Shown here: positions 1 to 6,662 of the stretch, piece after piece | How the letters are laid out: each line of letters begins with the position of its first letter | Position numbering within the stretch: the stretch's first letter is position 1 | Assembly: GCA_029004695.1 (NCBI GenBank) | Contig: JAQVZB010000048.1 | Location: 1 to 7,141, forward strand | DNA from: Bacilli bacterium | Lineage (GTDB): Bacteria > Bacillota_I > Bacilli_A > RF39 > UBA660 | Direction of reading: 5' to 3' | Length of the DNA stretch: 7,141 nucleotides | The notes under the pieces: model-generated | What the model saw: the letters and a program-made list of their open reading frames with translations, nothing else | Database searches by the model: none | Told to the model about the DNA's origin: nothing | Translations under genes and position numbers: made by a program

Positions 1-1190
1 TATTAATGAATTTATTATCAAATGCTTATAAATATACTGAACAAGGATCTGTAAATTTTAATGTATCATGTATTAACCAAAAAGGAATAAGTAAATTAAT
101 AATGTCAGTCGAAGATACTGGAAGAGGTATAAAACCAGAAAATATCGACAAATTATTTGTTAAATTTACTCGCTTAGATGAATACCGAAATACAACTTTA
201 GAAGGAACTGGTTTAGGTCTAGCAATAACTAAAAGATTAGTTGAAATGATGAATGGAAAAATATCTGTTCAAAGTATTTATGGAAGTGGTTCAAAATTTA
301 CCGTCTTTTTAAATCAAGAAATAAGAAATGACCATCATAAGATAATTAATGAAAGTATTGTTAATGAAAACAATTTAGATATCAATTATCAGAATTATCA
401 AGATAAAAAAGTATTAGTAATAGATGATAATAATATTAATTTAAAAGTAGCTGAAAAACTACTAAAAAATTATAATCTTACTATTGATTTATCTTTAAGT
501 GCTGAAGATACATTAAATAAAATAAATAATGGTAATGAATATGATTTATTATTAATGGATATTGAAATGCCAGTAACAGATGGCATAGAGTTATTAAATA
601 TATTAAAAGAAAAAGAATATAATCAACCAATAATAGCACTAACTGCAAATGCAACCAGTGGAGATCGAGAAAAATATCTTAAATTAGGATTTAATGAATA
701 TATAGCAAAACCGATAAATCGTAATGAATTAGATCGAATATTAAATTTATTTTTAAAGTCAGCAAAAGAAGATGCAATTCCTAAAAGTAAAGAAACAAGT
801 TCTAAAAAAGAAAATATAACTTCTAAAAATAATTTAGAATATTTAAAATTAAAAGGTGCTGATATAAATAAAGCTATTGATACTTTAGGAGATTTAGATA
901 TGTATAATGAAACACTTAAGATAGTTTATGAAAGCACTCCAGAAAGACTAAAAAGATTAGCTAAATATAAAGATAATCAAGATATGAAGAGTTATAGTAT
1001 CGAGGTTCATGCTTTAAAAAGTGATTTAAAATATATTGGTTTTTTTGAATTAGCTAATCTACCTTTTAAACATGAAGTTGAAAGTAAAAATAATAATGTC
1101 GATTATATTACGGAGAATTTTAATGAATTAGAAAATAAAATAAATGAACTTATGAAAGTTTGTAAAGAATATCTAGAAAAAGAATTCTAA
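1..1190 (+). CDS. Hybrid sensor histidine kinase, C-terminal part (HATPase_c, receiver, Hpt); partial at left edge
   Basis: Phosphorelay kinase: the ATPase domain supplies phosphate to a His outside the window, then it passes to the receiver Asp and on to the Hpt His. The frame is open to the left edge (codons from base 3). The ATG at 6 lies inside the ATPase N box (NLLSNAYKYT), so it is not the true start. Numbering from that ATG: N box 2-11, DTGRGI 37-42, F box FVKF 51-54, GTGLGLAIT 67-75. The receiver spans about 134-250 with acidic pair D140/D141, phosphoacceptor D185 in LLLMDIEMP, T213 and K235 (KP). A Lys/Ser-rich linker (about 251-272) leads to an Hpt domain of about 275-394 with HALKS at H335. 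All key residues seen are present. Sensor and dimerisation domains lie off the window, so the signal is unknown. The gene ends with TAA, and the next gene starts 54 bases later. Confidence 0.93.
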   Translation, partial: LMNLLSNAYKYTEQGSVNFNVSCINQKGISKLIMSVEDTGRGIKPENIDKLFVKFTRLDEYRNTTLEGTGLGLAITKRLVEMMNGKISVQSIYGSGSKFTVFLNQEIRNDHHKIINESIVNENNLDINYQNYQDKKVLVIDDNNINLKVAEKLLKNYNLTIDLSLSAEDTLNKINNGNEYDLLLMDIEMPVTDGIELLNILKEKEYNQPIIALTANATSGDREKYLKLGFNEYIAKPINRNELDRILNLFLKSAKEDAIPKSKETSSKKENITSKNNLEYLKLKGADINKAIDTLGDLDMYNETLKIVYESTPERLKRLAKYKDNQDMKSYSIEVHALKSDLKYIGFFELANLPFKHEVESKNNNVDYITENFNELENKINELMKVCKEYLEKEF

Positions 1191-1216
1191 AATGAAATAA
1201 TAAATTTTTTTCTCTA

Positions 1217-1239
1217 TAGGCATATTATATACTGAGGTG
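1217..1239 (+). promoter_or_regulatory. Candidate sporulation-type -10 box and RBS of the SpoVIF-like gene
   Basis: CATATTATA at 1221-1229 fits the CATAnnnTA -10 pattern of the mother-cell sporulation sigma factors (SigE/SigK). It lies just before the Shine-Dalgarno GAGGTG at 1234-1239, which is 5 bases from the ATG at 1245. No convincing -35 element sits at 16 bases; an ATA at 1200-1202 gives a spacer of 18. If the box is real, the leader is extremely short, with transcription starting almost at the RBS. In DNA this AT-rich the match can arise by chance. The RBS is firm and the promoter is tentative. Confidence 0.35.
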
Positions 1240-1244
1240 TAAAT

Positions 1245-1481
1245 ATGAAGGATGAAGTTTTTAATAAAGTGGAAAAGAAGACTAATGTTGATAAAGCTAC
1301 GATTTTAGAATTAGCTAAACAAGTTAGTGATAATGGTTTAAAAGATGAAAAAACTTTAAAGTCAGTAATAAATAAATTATCAGTAATGACAGGTAAAAAT
1401 GTATCAAAAGAAATGGAAGCAAAAATTATAAATACCATCTTAGAAGATAAAGTACCAAAGGATGTAGAAAAAATGTTTTAA
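1245..1481 (+). CDS. Stage VI sporulation protein F (SpoVIF)-like small protein
   Basis: A 78-residue, highly charged, probably all-helical soluble protein without signal peptide or membrane segment. It resembles the SpoVIF family, whose Bacillus member is needed for late spore coat development. What I recognise is the N-terminal pattern FNKVEKKTNVDKATILELA, the middle KDEKTLKSVINKLSVMTGK, and the C-terminal KVPKDVEKMF; these match the family's order of motifs and its usual length of about 80 residues. The start is fixed by GAGGTG 5 bases upstream. The gene stands alone: it follows the kinase by 54 bases and is closed by a strong hairpin terminator whose stem begins inside the stop codon. The family call is from memory of the motif pattern, without a search. 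The biological role in this organism is inferred. Confidence 0.78.
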   Translation: MKDEVFNKVEKKTNVDKATILELAKQVSDNGLKDEKTLKSVINKLSVMTGKNVSKEMEAKIINTILEDKVPKDVEKMF

Positions 1482-1516
1482 AAAATATTATAACTTTAGT
1501 TTTATAATATTTTTTT
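1480..1516 (+). terminator. Rho-independent terminator after the SpoVIF-like gene
   Basis: A perfect 14-bp inverted repeat made only of A and T: arm 1480-1493 pairs with 1502-1515 around an 8-base loop, and the 3' side ends in a T run (1510-1516). The 5' side begins with a matching A run, so it could also work on the minus strand. The first arm overlaps the TAA stop codon. It separates the SpoVIF-like gene from the gene debris that follows. Confidence 0.75.
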
Positions 1517-1558
1517 ATTCATACAAGTTTTATGAATACTCAAAGCAAATTACATTAA

Positions 1559-2618
1559 AAACTTAATAATTCTCTTCAAGTAAGAGAAAAAGGTCAAAAT
1601 TTAACTATTGAAATAATAAATAAAATTATTAATGAGTTATTATTACTTGATATAGAAACAGTTAATTTTGGTGGAAATGAGCCTATATTTACAAACGGGA
1701 TTAATCCTCAAGATAGTTTATTACCATATATAATTAATAAAATGTATAATTTAAACATTAAAGTAGGCTTAACAACTTCTGGAATTTCCCTAATAGCTTT
1801 AGAAAAATTTTTTCCTGAAGTAATACCGAAAATAAATGATATTGATATATCTATTGATTCACCTTATGAAGAAGAACATAATAAAAATAGAGGTCAAAAT
1901 GTTTTTAGATTAGCTTTAAAGTCATTAGAAATATGTGAAAAATATAATATAGATCATTCTATTGTAATATGCGCAATGAAATGGAATTCGACAGAAGATA
2001 GGATAATTAAGTTAGTAAGTCTAGCCAAGAAATATAATGCCAATATAAGAATTAACTATGTTAAAACCAACTGAAGTTAAACATATAAATTTAATGCCAA
2101 CTAATAAACAAATATATAATATTTATAATATACTTATTAATATTTGCTATACCTTAGATATGTCTGATCCCGTATTAGCAGGAAATTATAACAATGATAT
2201 TATAAAAGGATGTTCTTGCGGAATAAGTTCTTTAAGAATAAATTCTATTACTAGTGATGGTAAAATATCAATTTCGCTTTGTGTTTATATGCACCATTAT
2301 CAAACTGGGGATCTTACTAAAGATAGTATTTTAGATATTATTAATTCAAAAGAGTTTAAAGAATTTAGAACTAGAAATTTAAATTATCAAAATATAAAAG
2401 AATGTCAGTCATACAAAAAATTAGAAGTATGTAGAGGTGGGTGTGCTGCATCAGCTTACTGGTATAATTATTATTTAAATGGAACAAAAGATTTATTTTC
2501 TAAAGACCCATATTGTATTATTAATAATAAAAAAACTAATAATAAACCAGAATTTAAAAAAGAAAAAATATTGGTACATCAAAATTATTTATGTACTTGG
2601 ATCGAAAAGCCAAAATAA
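1559..2618 (+). pseudogene. Radical SAM/SPASM protein, N-terminally truncated and frameshifted
   Basis: Remnant of a radical SAM enzyme with a C-terminal SPASM domain, a class that binds accessory Fe-S clusters and often modifies peptides. The frame opens at 1559, just after an in-frame TAA (1556-1558), with no usable start and no CxxxCxxC cluster motif, so the SAM-binding N-terminus is gone. An in-frame ATG at 1532 gives only eight codons before that TAA. What remains of the barrel includes FGGNEP (the GGE-type SAM motif, 1667-1684) and DIDISIDSP. At 2063-2066 a run of four A carries one base too many: removing one A joins RINYVK to PTEVKH. The SPASM part (from 2058) has Cys at its residues 52, 54, 75, 116, 125, 129 and 153, but the second Cys of CxxCxxxxxCxxxC is Tyr119 (TAC, 2412-2414). 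The C-terminus (YLCTWIEKPK) looks natural. Three independent defects make function unlikely. Confidence 0.85.
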
Positions 2619-2670
2619 ACTTATGAAATTGAAAATGTTAAATACATATGCTAAAATTAAAAATAAGATT

Positions 2671-2677
2671 GGAGAAG
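2671..2677 (+). promoter_or_regulatory. Ribosome binding site that sets the pyrophosphatase start
   Basis: GGAGAAG lies 6 bases before the ATG at 2684. An earlier in-frame ATG at 2648 would add 12 residues (Lys/Leu-rich) that are not part of the family, and it has no Shine-Dalgarno site, so 2684 is the start. Confidence 0.8.
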
Positions 2678-2683
2678 AATAAT

Positions 2684-3025
2684 ATGCTAAAAATAAAAGA
2701 ATATTTAGGAAAAGAAATCACTGTAAAAATAGATCGTGAACTAGGATCTAAGCATCCAAAACATGGTTTTATTTATACACTTAATTATGGCTATATTCCA
2801 AATACAATAAGCGGTGATGGAGAAGAATTAGATGCATATATTGTAGGAATATTTCAGTCTACTATAGAATTTACAGGAGAATGCATTGCAATTATTCATC
2901 GTATTAATGATGATGATGATAAATTAGTTGTCGCACCTAAAGGAATTAATTATACTGATGACCAAATTATTGCATTAACTGAATTTCAAGAAAAATGGTT
3001 TAAATCTATAATTATTAGAAAATAA
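2684..3025 (+). CDS. Short inorganic pyrophosphatase-like protein (family I type)
   Basis: A 113-residue protein resembling the short family I pyrophosphatases of Firmicutes, which are predicted to hydrolyse diphosphate to phosphate in the cytoplasm with Mg. Visible landmarks: SKHPKH (22-27), NYGYIP (34-39), SGDGEELD (43-50) matching the DxDxxD metal site, and NDDDDKLVVAP (75-85) matching the second acidic cluster followed by Lys. Relative to the Escherichia coli enzyme (about 175 residues), the middle Asp of DxDxxD is Glu47, the N-terminal strand is short, and the C-terminal Tyr-Lys pair is missing. I believe these differences are normal for the short family, but the substrate may not be plain diphosphate. 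It is the only intact frame inside the debris. Its stop overlaps the next start (TAATG, 3023-3027), which implies former co-translation with the amidohydrolase. Confidence 0.82.
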   Translation: MLKIKEYLGKEITVKIDRELGSKHPKHGFIYTLNYGYIPNTISGDGEELDAYIVGIFQSTIEFTGECIAIIHRINDDDDKLVVAPKGINYTDDQIIALTEFQEKWFKSIIIRK

Positions 3026-3749
3026 TGAAAAAGATATTAATCAAAAATGGATATAAAAAAAGATATATTGATTAGTAATGAACATATTATTCAAATAAAA
3101 GATAATATAAAGATTAATAGCAATGATAACATAATTGATGCAACGAATAAAATAATAATGCCGGGATTTATAAATAATCACATTCATTTTGGAGAATATT
3201 ACAACAAAGGATATAATGAAAAATTAACTACGGAAGAATATATCAAATATACAGAAAATTTTAATAGTAAAAATAATAATTTGAAAGAAAAAATAAGGGT
3301 AAGCTCTACAATATTTTCAGCTTATGAATCATTAGAATGTGGATCAACTAATTTAGTAGGTATTAGAGGATGGAACGCAATTGAAAACTTTTCTTTAAGA
3401 TTATTTATGGGATATCCATTTATGAATTCAGAAAAACTAAAAGAATATTTAGATAATCCTTTTAATAAATTTGAACAGTTTCAAAATAATCCATTACAAA
3501 CTTATTATATATTTTTACATTCAATTCAAATGATAGATGAGAAAATATTATCTAATTTAGCAAATTATTTAAAAGATAAAAATATAAAATTAGCAATTTT
3601 TAAGTGAAACTTTAAAAGAAAATGAATATTCATTAAATAAATATCATATGACTCCTATAGAAGTGTTAGAAAAGTTTAAATTATTTAACGAAAATACTTT
3701 ATTAGTACATTGCTGTTATTTAAGTGATAAAGATGTTAAGATAATTTGA
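3025..3749 (+). pseudogene. Amidohydrolase (ATZ/TRZ-like deaminase/hydrolase), two frameshifts and C-terminal truncation
   Basis: Remnant of a metal-dependent amidohydrolase, the superfamily that holds cytosine, guanine and methylthioadenosine deaminases. The natural start is the ATG at 3025, overlapping the pyrophosphatase stop (TAATG). It reads MKKILIKNGY and then loses frame in an A7 run (3055-3061); dropping one A continues as KKDILISNEHIIQI. The longest remaining frame, from 3047, has MPGFINNHIHFGE with the HxH metal pair. It breaks at 3597-3601 (T5), and the +1 frame continues as LSETLKENE, then MTPIEVLEKF and LLVHCCYLSD with the HC ligand region. The protein stops at 3749 after DVKII, leaving out the rest of the barrel with the last Asp ligand, so it lacks roughly the C-terminal half of a protein of about 430 residues. 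A helicase fragment begins at once. Substrate cannot be told. Confidence 0.85.
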
Positions 3750-4111
3750 AAGTTGGACAATCAAAACCGTATTTCGCTAGAATTGATTTTAAAGAAGATG
3801 GAGGAGAGATTATCCGTCAATATTATTTAGGAAAAGTAGGAATATCAGATTCTGATAATAATATAATAACTGTTGATTGGAGAGCGCCAATTGCGTCAAT
3901 TTACTATGATAGTAATGTTGGACCAGCTAAATATGAAGCTCCTTTAGGTACAATAACTGGAGAATTATTAATAAAAAGACAAATTGATATTGAGAACAGT
4001 AAACTTCAAAGAATTCAAGATGTTGATACAGTTTCTAACGATGAGATTTTAAAACCATATTTAGGTGTTACTGCTGATAATCGCTTAAAAAATATCGTAT
4101 CAACTATTCAA
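3746..4111 (+). pseudogene. Internal fragment of a HelD-like UvrD-family DNA helicase
   Basis: About 122 codons from the N-terminal region of a HelD-type superfamily I helicase, the RNA-polymerase-associated ATPase of Firmicutes (about 700-780 residues when whole). Recognisable stretches are KPYFARIDFKEDG, VDWRAPIASIYYD, LLIKRQ and NRLKNIVSTIQ, the last lying just before where HelD normally continues toward the Walker A motif. No Walker A, DExx or other helicase motif is present. The left edge abuts the broken amidohydrolase without a start signal (only a TTG at 3746 with no RBS). At the right edge, after Gln (4109-4111), the frame runs straight into radical SAM sequence. A fragment this small, with neither helicase motifs nor own ends, cannot work. 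Confidence 0.82.
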
Positions 4112-4608
4112 GATGGTGGGTGTTCAGGAGAGTCAAATATAGTTGACGAAAAAGTAGGGATCGAGAAAATATTTGAATTAGAAGCTAAAAATCAAAATAT
4201 GAAACTTTTCAGAAAGAAATTTCATGCTGAAGGATTTGTAAACAGTATTTTTGATGATATACCATATCAACCAGTTTAAAACATTGTTGAGCAATGAAAA
4301 ATCAGTTTATTCTTGATTGCAAATCAAATATATATAAATGCTGGCATGGTATAGGTAATAATGACTATCGTATTGGGACTTTTTATCCGGAATATGAAAT
4401 TAATAAAGAAAAACAAGATGCTTGGGCTAATAGAAGCGTTAAAACTATAGAAAAATGTAAAGATTGTAAATACCGTTATATTTGTGGAACTGGATGTCCG
4501 GCGGCTAAACATATGAGCGAAGAAAAAATGAATGTTTATGAACCAAGTTGTGTTCCATTCGATGAAGTTATCAGAACAATAATTTTAGAAAAAATGAAAC
4601 ATTTGTAA
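4112..4608 (+). pseudogene. Second radical SAM/SPASM protein, C-terminal fragment with frameshift and nonsense codon
   Basis: C-terminal third of another radical SAM/SPASM enzyme, distinct in sequence from the one at 1559-2618. It begins inside a frame shared with the HelD fragment (DGGCSGESNIVDE) and ends in TAA at 4277-4279. The reading frame then steps back by one: with one extra base near 4275-4281, QPV runs on into KHC. Directly after that Cys (TGT, 4285-4287) comes TGA (4288-4290), where relatives commonly have Gly or Ser, followed by AMKNQFILDC. The SPASM cysteines look untouched: counting from the ATG at 4294, they are C9, C16, then C55, C58, C64, C68 (CxxCxxxxxCxxxC) and C86. The ATG at 4294 has no Shine-Dalgarno site. 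The catalytic barrel and the CxxxCxxC motif are absent. Intact cysteines beside a broken frame suggest recent inactivation. Confidence 0.82.
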
Positions 4609-4618
4609 TAAAAAAGAA

Positions 4619-4625
4619 AGGGTGG
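4619..4625 (+). promoter_or_regulatory. RBS that sets the GTPase start at 4634
   Basis: AGGGTGG lies 8 bases before the ATG at 4634. A possible GTG start at 4622 is inside this very site and has no Shine-Dalgarno of its own, so the four extra N-terminal residues it would give are not real. I saw no clear promoter in 4540-4620, so the GTPase may be transcribed from within the debris. Confidence 0.65.
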
Positions 4626-4633
4626 CGATTAAG

Positions 4634-6658
4634 ATGGATAGTAAAGATAAAAAAGTATTAACTTTAGGAGTTTTTGCTCATGCAAACGCTGGTAAAACCA
4701 CTATTACAGAACATTTACTTTATCATACAGGTGTAATTAAATCTGTTGGTAGAGTTGACTCTGGTAATACAGTAACTGATAATCTAAAAGTTGAAAAAGA
4801 GCGAGGCATAACTGTAAGGGATACTTTAGTTTCGTTTGAGCTAGATGGAAAAACTATTCAATTAATTGATACCCCTGGACACGTAGATTTTTCTGCAGAA
4901 GTAGAACGTGCGATTAGTGTTTTAGATGGTGCGATTCTAGTTATTTCAGGAGTGGAAGGATTAGAAGCACAAACATTTACTATATGGAGAGCTTTACAAG
5001 AAAAGAATGTTCCAGTAATTGTATTCATTAACAAAATGGATCGTAAAGGAGCAAATTATGACAGGGTTTTAGGAGAATTACAAAAATTTCTTAATATGCC
5101 TACTTTAACTTTAACTCATGTCTATCAAGAAAATGATGGTAGTTTAAAAATTATACCATCTTCTTTGAATGAATCAATAGAGGAAGTCTCCTTAGTAGAC
5201 GATGAAGTATTTGAATACTATATAAATAATGATCAATTGGATAATAAACTAATAGCAGGTAAAATTTTAGAATTAACTAGAAATTGTAAATTATTTCCTA
5301 TTATTGGAGGTAGTGCTTTAATAGATGTTGGAATGAAGGATTTAGTAGATTGTATCGGAAGATATATTCCCACAACTATTAAAAATATTGACAGTCCATT
5401 ATCAGCTTTTGTCTATACTATAAGAGTTGATAAAGCTGGAAAAAATGCTTATATAAAAGTATTAAACGGTAGTATTAATTTAAAAGATAATTTAAAACTA
5501 TCTGAAGATAAGACCGGAAAAGTAAATCATATGTATTTAGCAGAAGGTTCTAAACTAATTCCTGTAGATACTGTATATAGTGGAGACATTGCTATTATCA
5601 ATGGGTTAGATGTTAAGTGTGGGCAATTAATAGGAGAAACAAAGGGATTAGATAATTATATTAGTTTTGTTAATCCATTATTAACTATGGAAATTAGTCC
5701 AGTTAATAAAGGCGAACCAATTGAATTAATGGAAGCATTACGAATTTTAAATGAAGAGGATCCACATTTAAATGTTAGATATAATGAAAGAACTAATTCT
5801 ATTTATTGTAGTTTAATGGGAGAAGTACAAGCTCAAATTATAAAAACTTATTTAGACGAAAGATTTGGAATTCAGGTTAATATAGAAAATCCGGTTATTA
5901 TACATAAGGAAGTTCCGACGGCTAAAGCAAGTGCTAAAGCAGCTTATTCAAGTGTTTCTGGTATTGGAATTGAAGTAACACCTTTAGAACGTGGTGCTGG
6001 ATTTAAATATGTATCTAAAATTTCAACTGACTTCTTACATATAAAATATCAAAGGCAAATTGAACGATTAATCAAACATTATTCTAAACAAGGATTACAT
6101 GGCTGGGAACTTACGGACATTGAAGTTGCACTTGTAGATGGTCAATTTGATTCTATGGGTAGTGACCCAATGCACTTTAATATCATTACACCTTTAGCAT
6201 TATTTAGATCTTTAAAACAAGCTAAAATGAAATTATTAGAACCAATTTCAACTTTTACAGTTACCACTCCACAAGTTTCACTCAGTGCTGTAACAAAATT
6301 ACTTTCTAATAAAAGTGCTATATATCAGTTAACTAAAAACTTTGATGAAATAGTTACAATAGAAGGTGAAGCCCCATCAGCCAATATGATGAACTTTCCG
6401 GTTGAACTTTCACAAGTTACCACTGGAAGAGGTACATTTTCTTCATATATTTCTAAATATGAAATCAGTCATAATCAAGATGTTGAAATAGACTATATCG
6501 GAGCAGATCCTAGAAATGAAACCACATTTCTTATTAATGACATGAGGGTGAGTTTAGAACCACTTGATAAAACTCTAATGAAAAAGAAAAAAGAAAGCAG
6601 ATCTAAATTTGCCAGACAACAAAAAGAGATTGAATTCGGTAAAAGTAAATTGAGGTGA
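4634..6658 (+). CDS. TetM/OtrA-like ribosomal-protection-type translational GTPase
   Basis: A 674-residue cytoplasmic EF-G paralogue expected to bind the ribosome and act through GTP hydrolysis. G1 AHANAGKTT (15-23), G2 around T60 (RGIT), G3 DTPGH (79-83, with the catalytic His), G4 NKMD (133-136), G5 GSA (226-228). The short gap between G4 and G5 shows no EF-G G' insert, as in TetM. Domain II starts near 253; domains III-V follow, with LLEPI, GEAPSANMMNFP and TGRGTFSSY in domains IV-V. Two oddities: Asn18 replaces the usual Asp of AHxDAGKTT, and the domain IV tip that is Ser-Pro-Val in TetM is Ser507-Met-Gly. A basic tail (649-674, KKKKESRSKFARQQK) goes beyond the TetM end (639 residues). 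No frameshift in 2 kb, so it appears functional. Tetracycline resistance should not be assumed. It overlaps the RBS of the next gene (GAGGTG 6652-6657), so the two are coupled. Confidence 0.88.
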   Translation: MDSKDKKVLTLGVFAHANAGKTTITEHLLYHTGVIKSVGRVDSGNTVTDNLKVEKERGITVRDTLVSFELDGKTIQLIDTPGHVDFSAEVERAISVLDGAILVISGVEGLEAQTFTIWRALQEKNVPVIVFINKMDRKGANYDRVLGELQKFLNMPTLTLTHVYQENDGSLKIIPSSLNESIEEVSLVDDEVFEYYINNDQLDNKLIAGKILELTRNCKLFPIIGGSALIDVGMKDLVDCIGRYIPTTIKNIDSPLSAFVYTIRVDKAGKNAYIKVLNGSINLKDNLKLSEDKTGKVNHMYLAEGSKLIPVDTVYSGDIAIINGLDVKCGQLIGETKGLDNYISFVNPLLTMEISPVNKGEPIELMEALRILNEEDPHLNVRYNERTNSIYCSLMGEVQAQIIKTYLDERFGIQVNIENPVIIHKEVPTAKASAKAAYSSVSGIGIEVTPLERGAGFKYVSKISTDFLHIKYQRQIERLIKHYSKQGLHGWELTDIEVALVDGQFDSMGSDPMHFNIITPLALFRSLKQAKMKLLEPISTFTVTTPQVSLSAVTKLLSNKSAIYQLTKNFDEIVTIEGEAPSANMMNFPVELSQVTTGRGTFSSYISKYEISHNQDVEIDYIGADPRNETTFLINDMRVSLEPLDKTLMKKKKESRSKFARQQKEIEFGKSKLR

Positions 6659-6662
6659 TAAA

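Noticed and set aside
1214..1438. Minus-strand frame opposite the SpoVIF-like gene
   Set aside because: Antisense shadow of a well-supported gene; low-complexity Phe/Ser/Leu product without RBS. The same applies to minus-strand frames at 4324-4512 and 6493-6705.
1518..1536. Small inverted repeat TTCATA/TATGAA
   Set aside because: Six base pairs in AT-rich DNA is expected by chance, and nothing nearby suggests an operator.
2058..2074. Programmed frameshift in the first radical SAM gene at the A4 run
   Set aside because: The run is short, with no slippery heptamer, internal Shine-Dalgarno or pseudoknot that I can see. The gene also lacks its N-terminus and a SPASM cysteine.
2623..2682. 19-codon frame between the radical SAM remnant and the pyrophosphatase, as a possible peptide precursor for the SPASM enzyme
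   Set aside because: It has no RBS, no leader/core pattern, no Cys or Gly-rich core, and is Lys-rich as expected from random A-rich DNA.
2479..2682. Plus-strand frame overlapping the SPASM C-terminus
   Set aside because: Ile/Lys-rich product in a frame shifted from clear SPASM coding sequence, with no RBS.
3605..3749. TGA read as Trp (Mycoplasma-type code) to rescue the broken frames
   Set aside because: Reading through the TGA at 2072 or 3605 gives no family match and meets another stop soon, while a one-base frame change restores the motifs. TGG is used for Trp throughout.
4634..6658. Calling the GTPase a tetracycline-resistance gene or elongation factor G
   Set aside because: It lacks the TetM domain IV Ser-Pro-Val tip, and it lacks the G' insert of EF-G; a neutral family name is safer.
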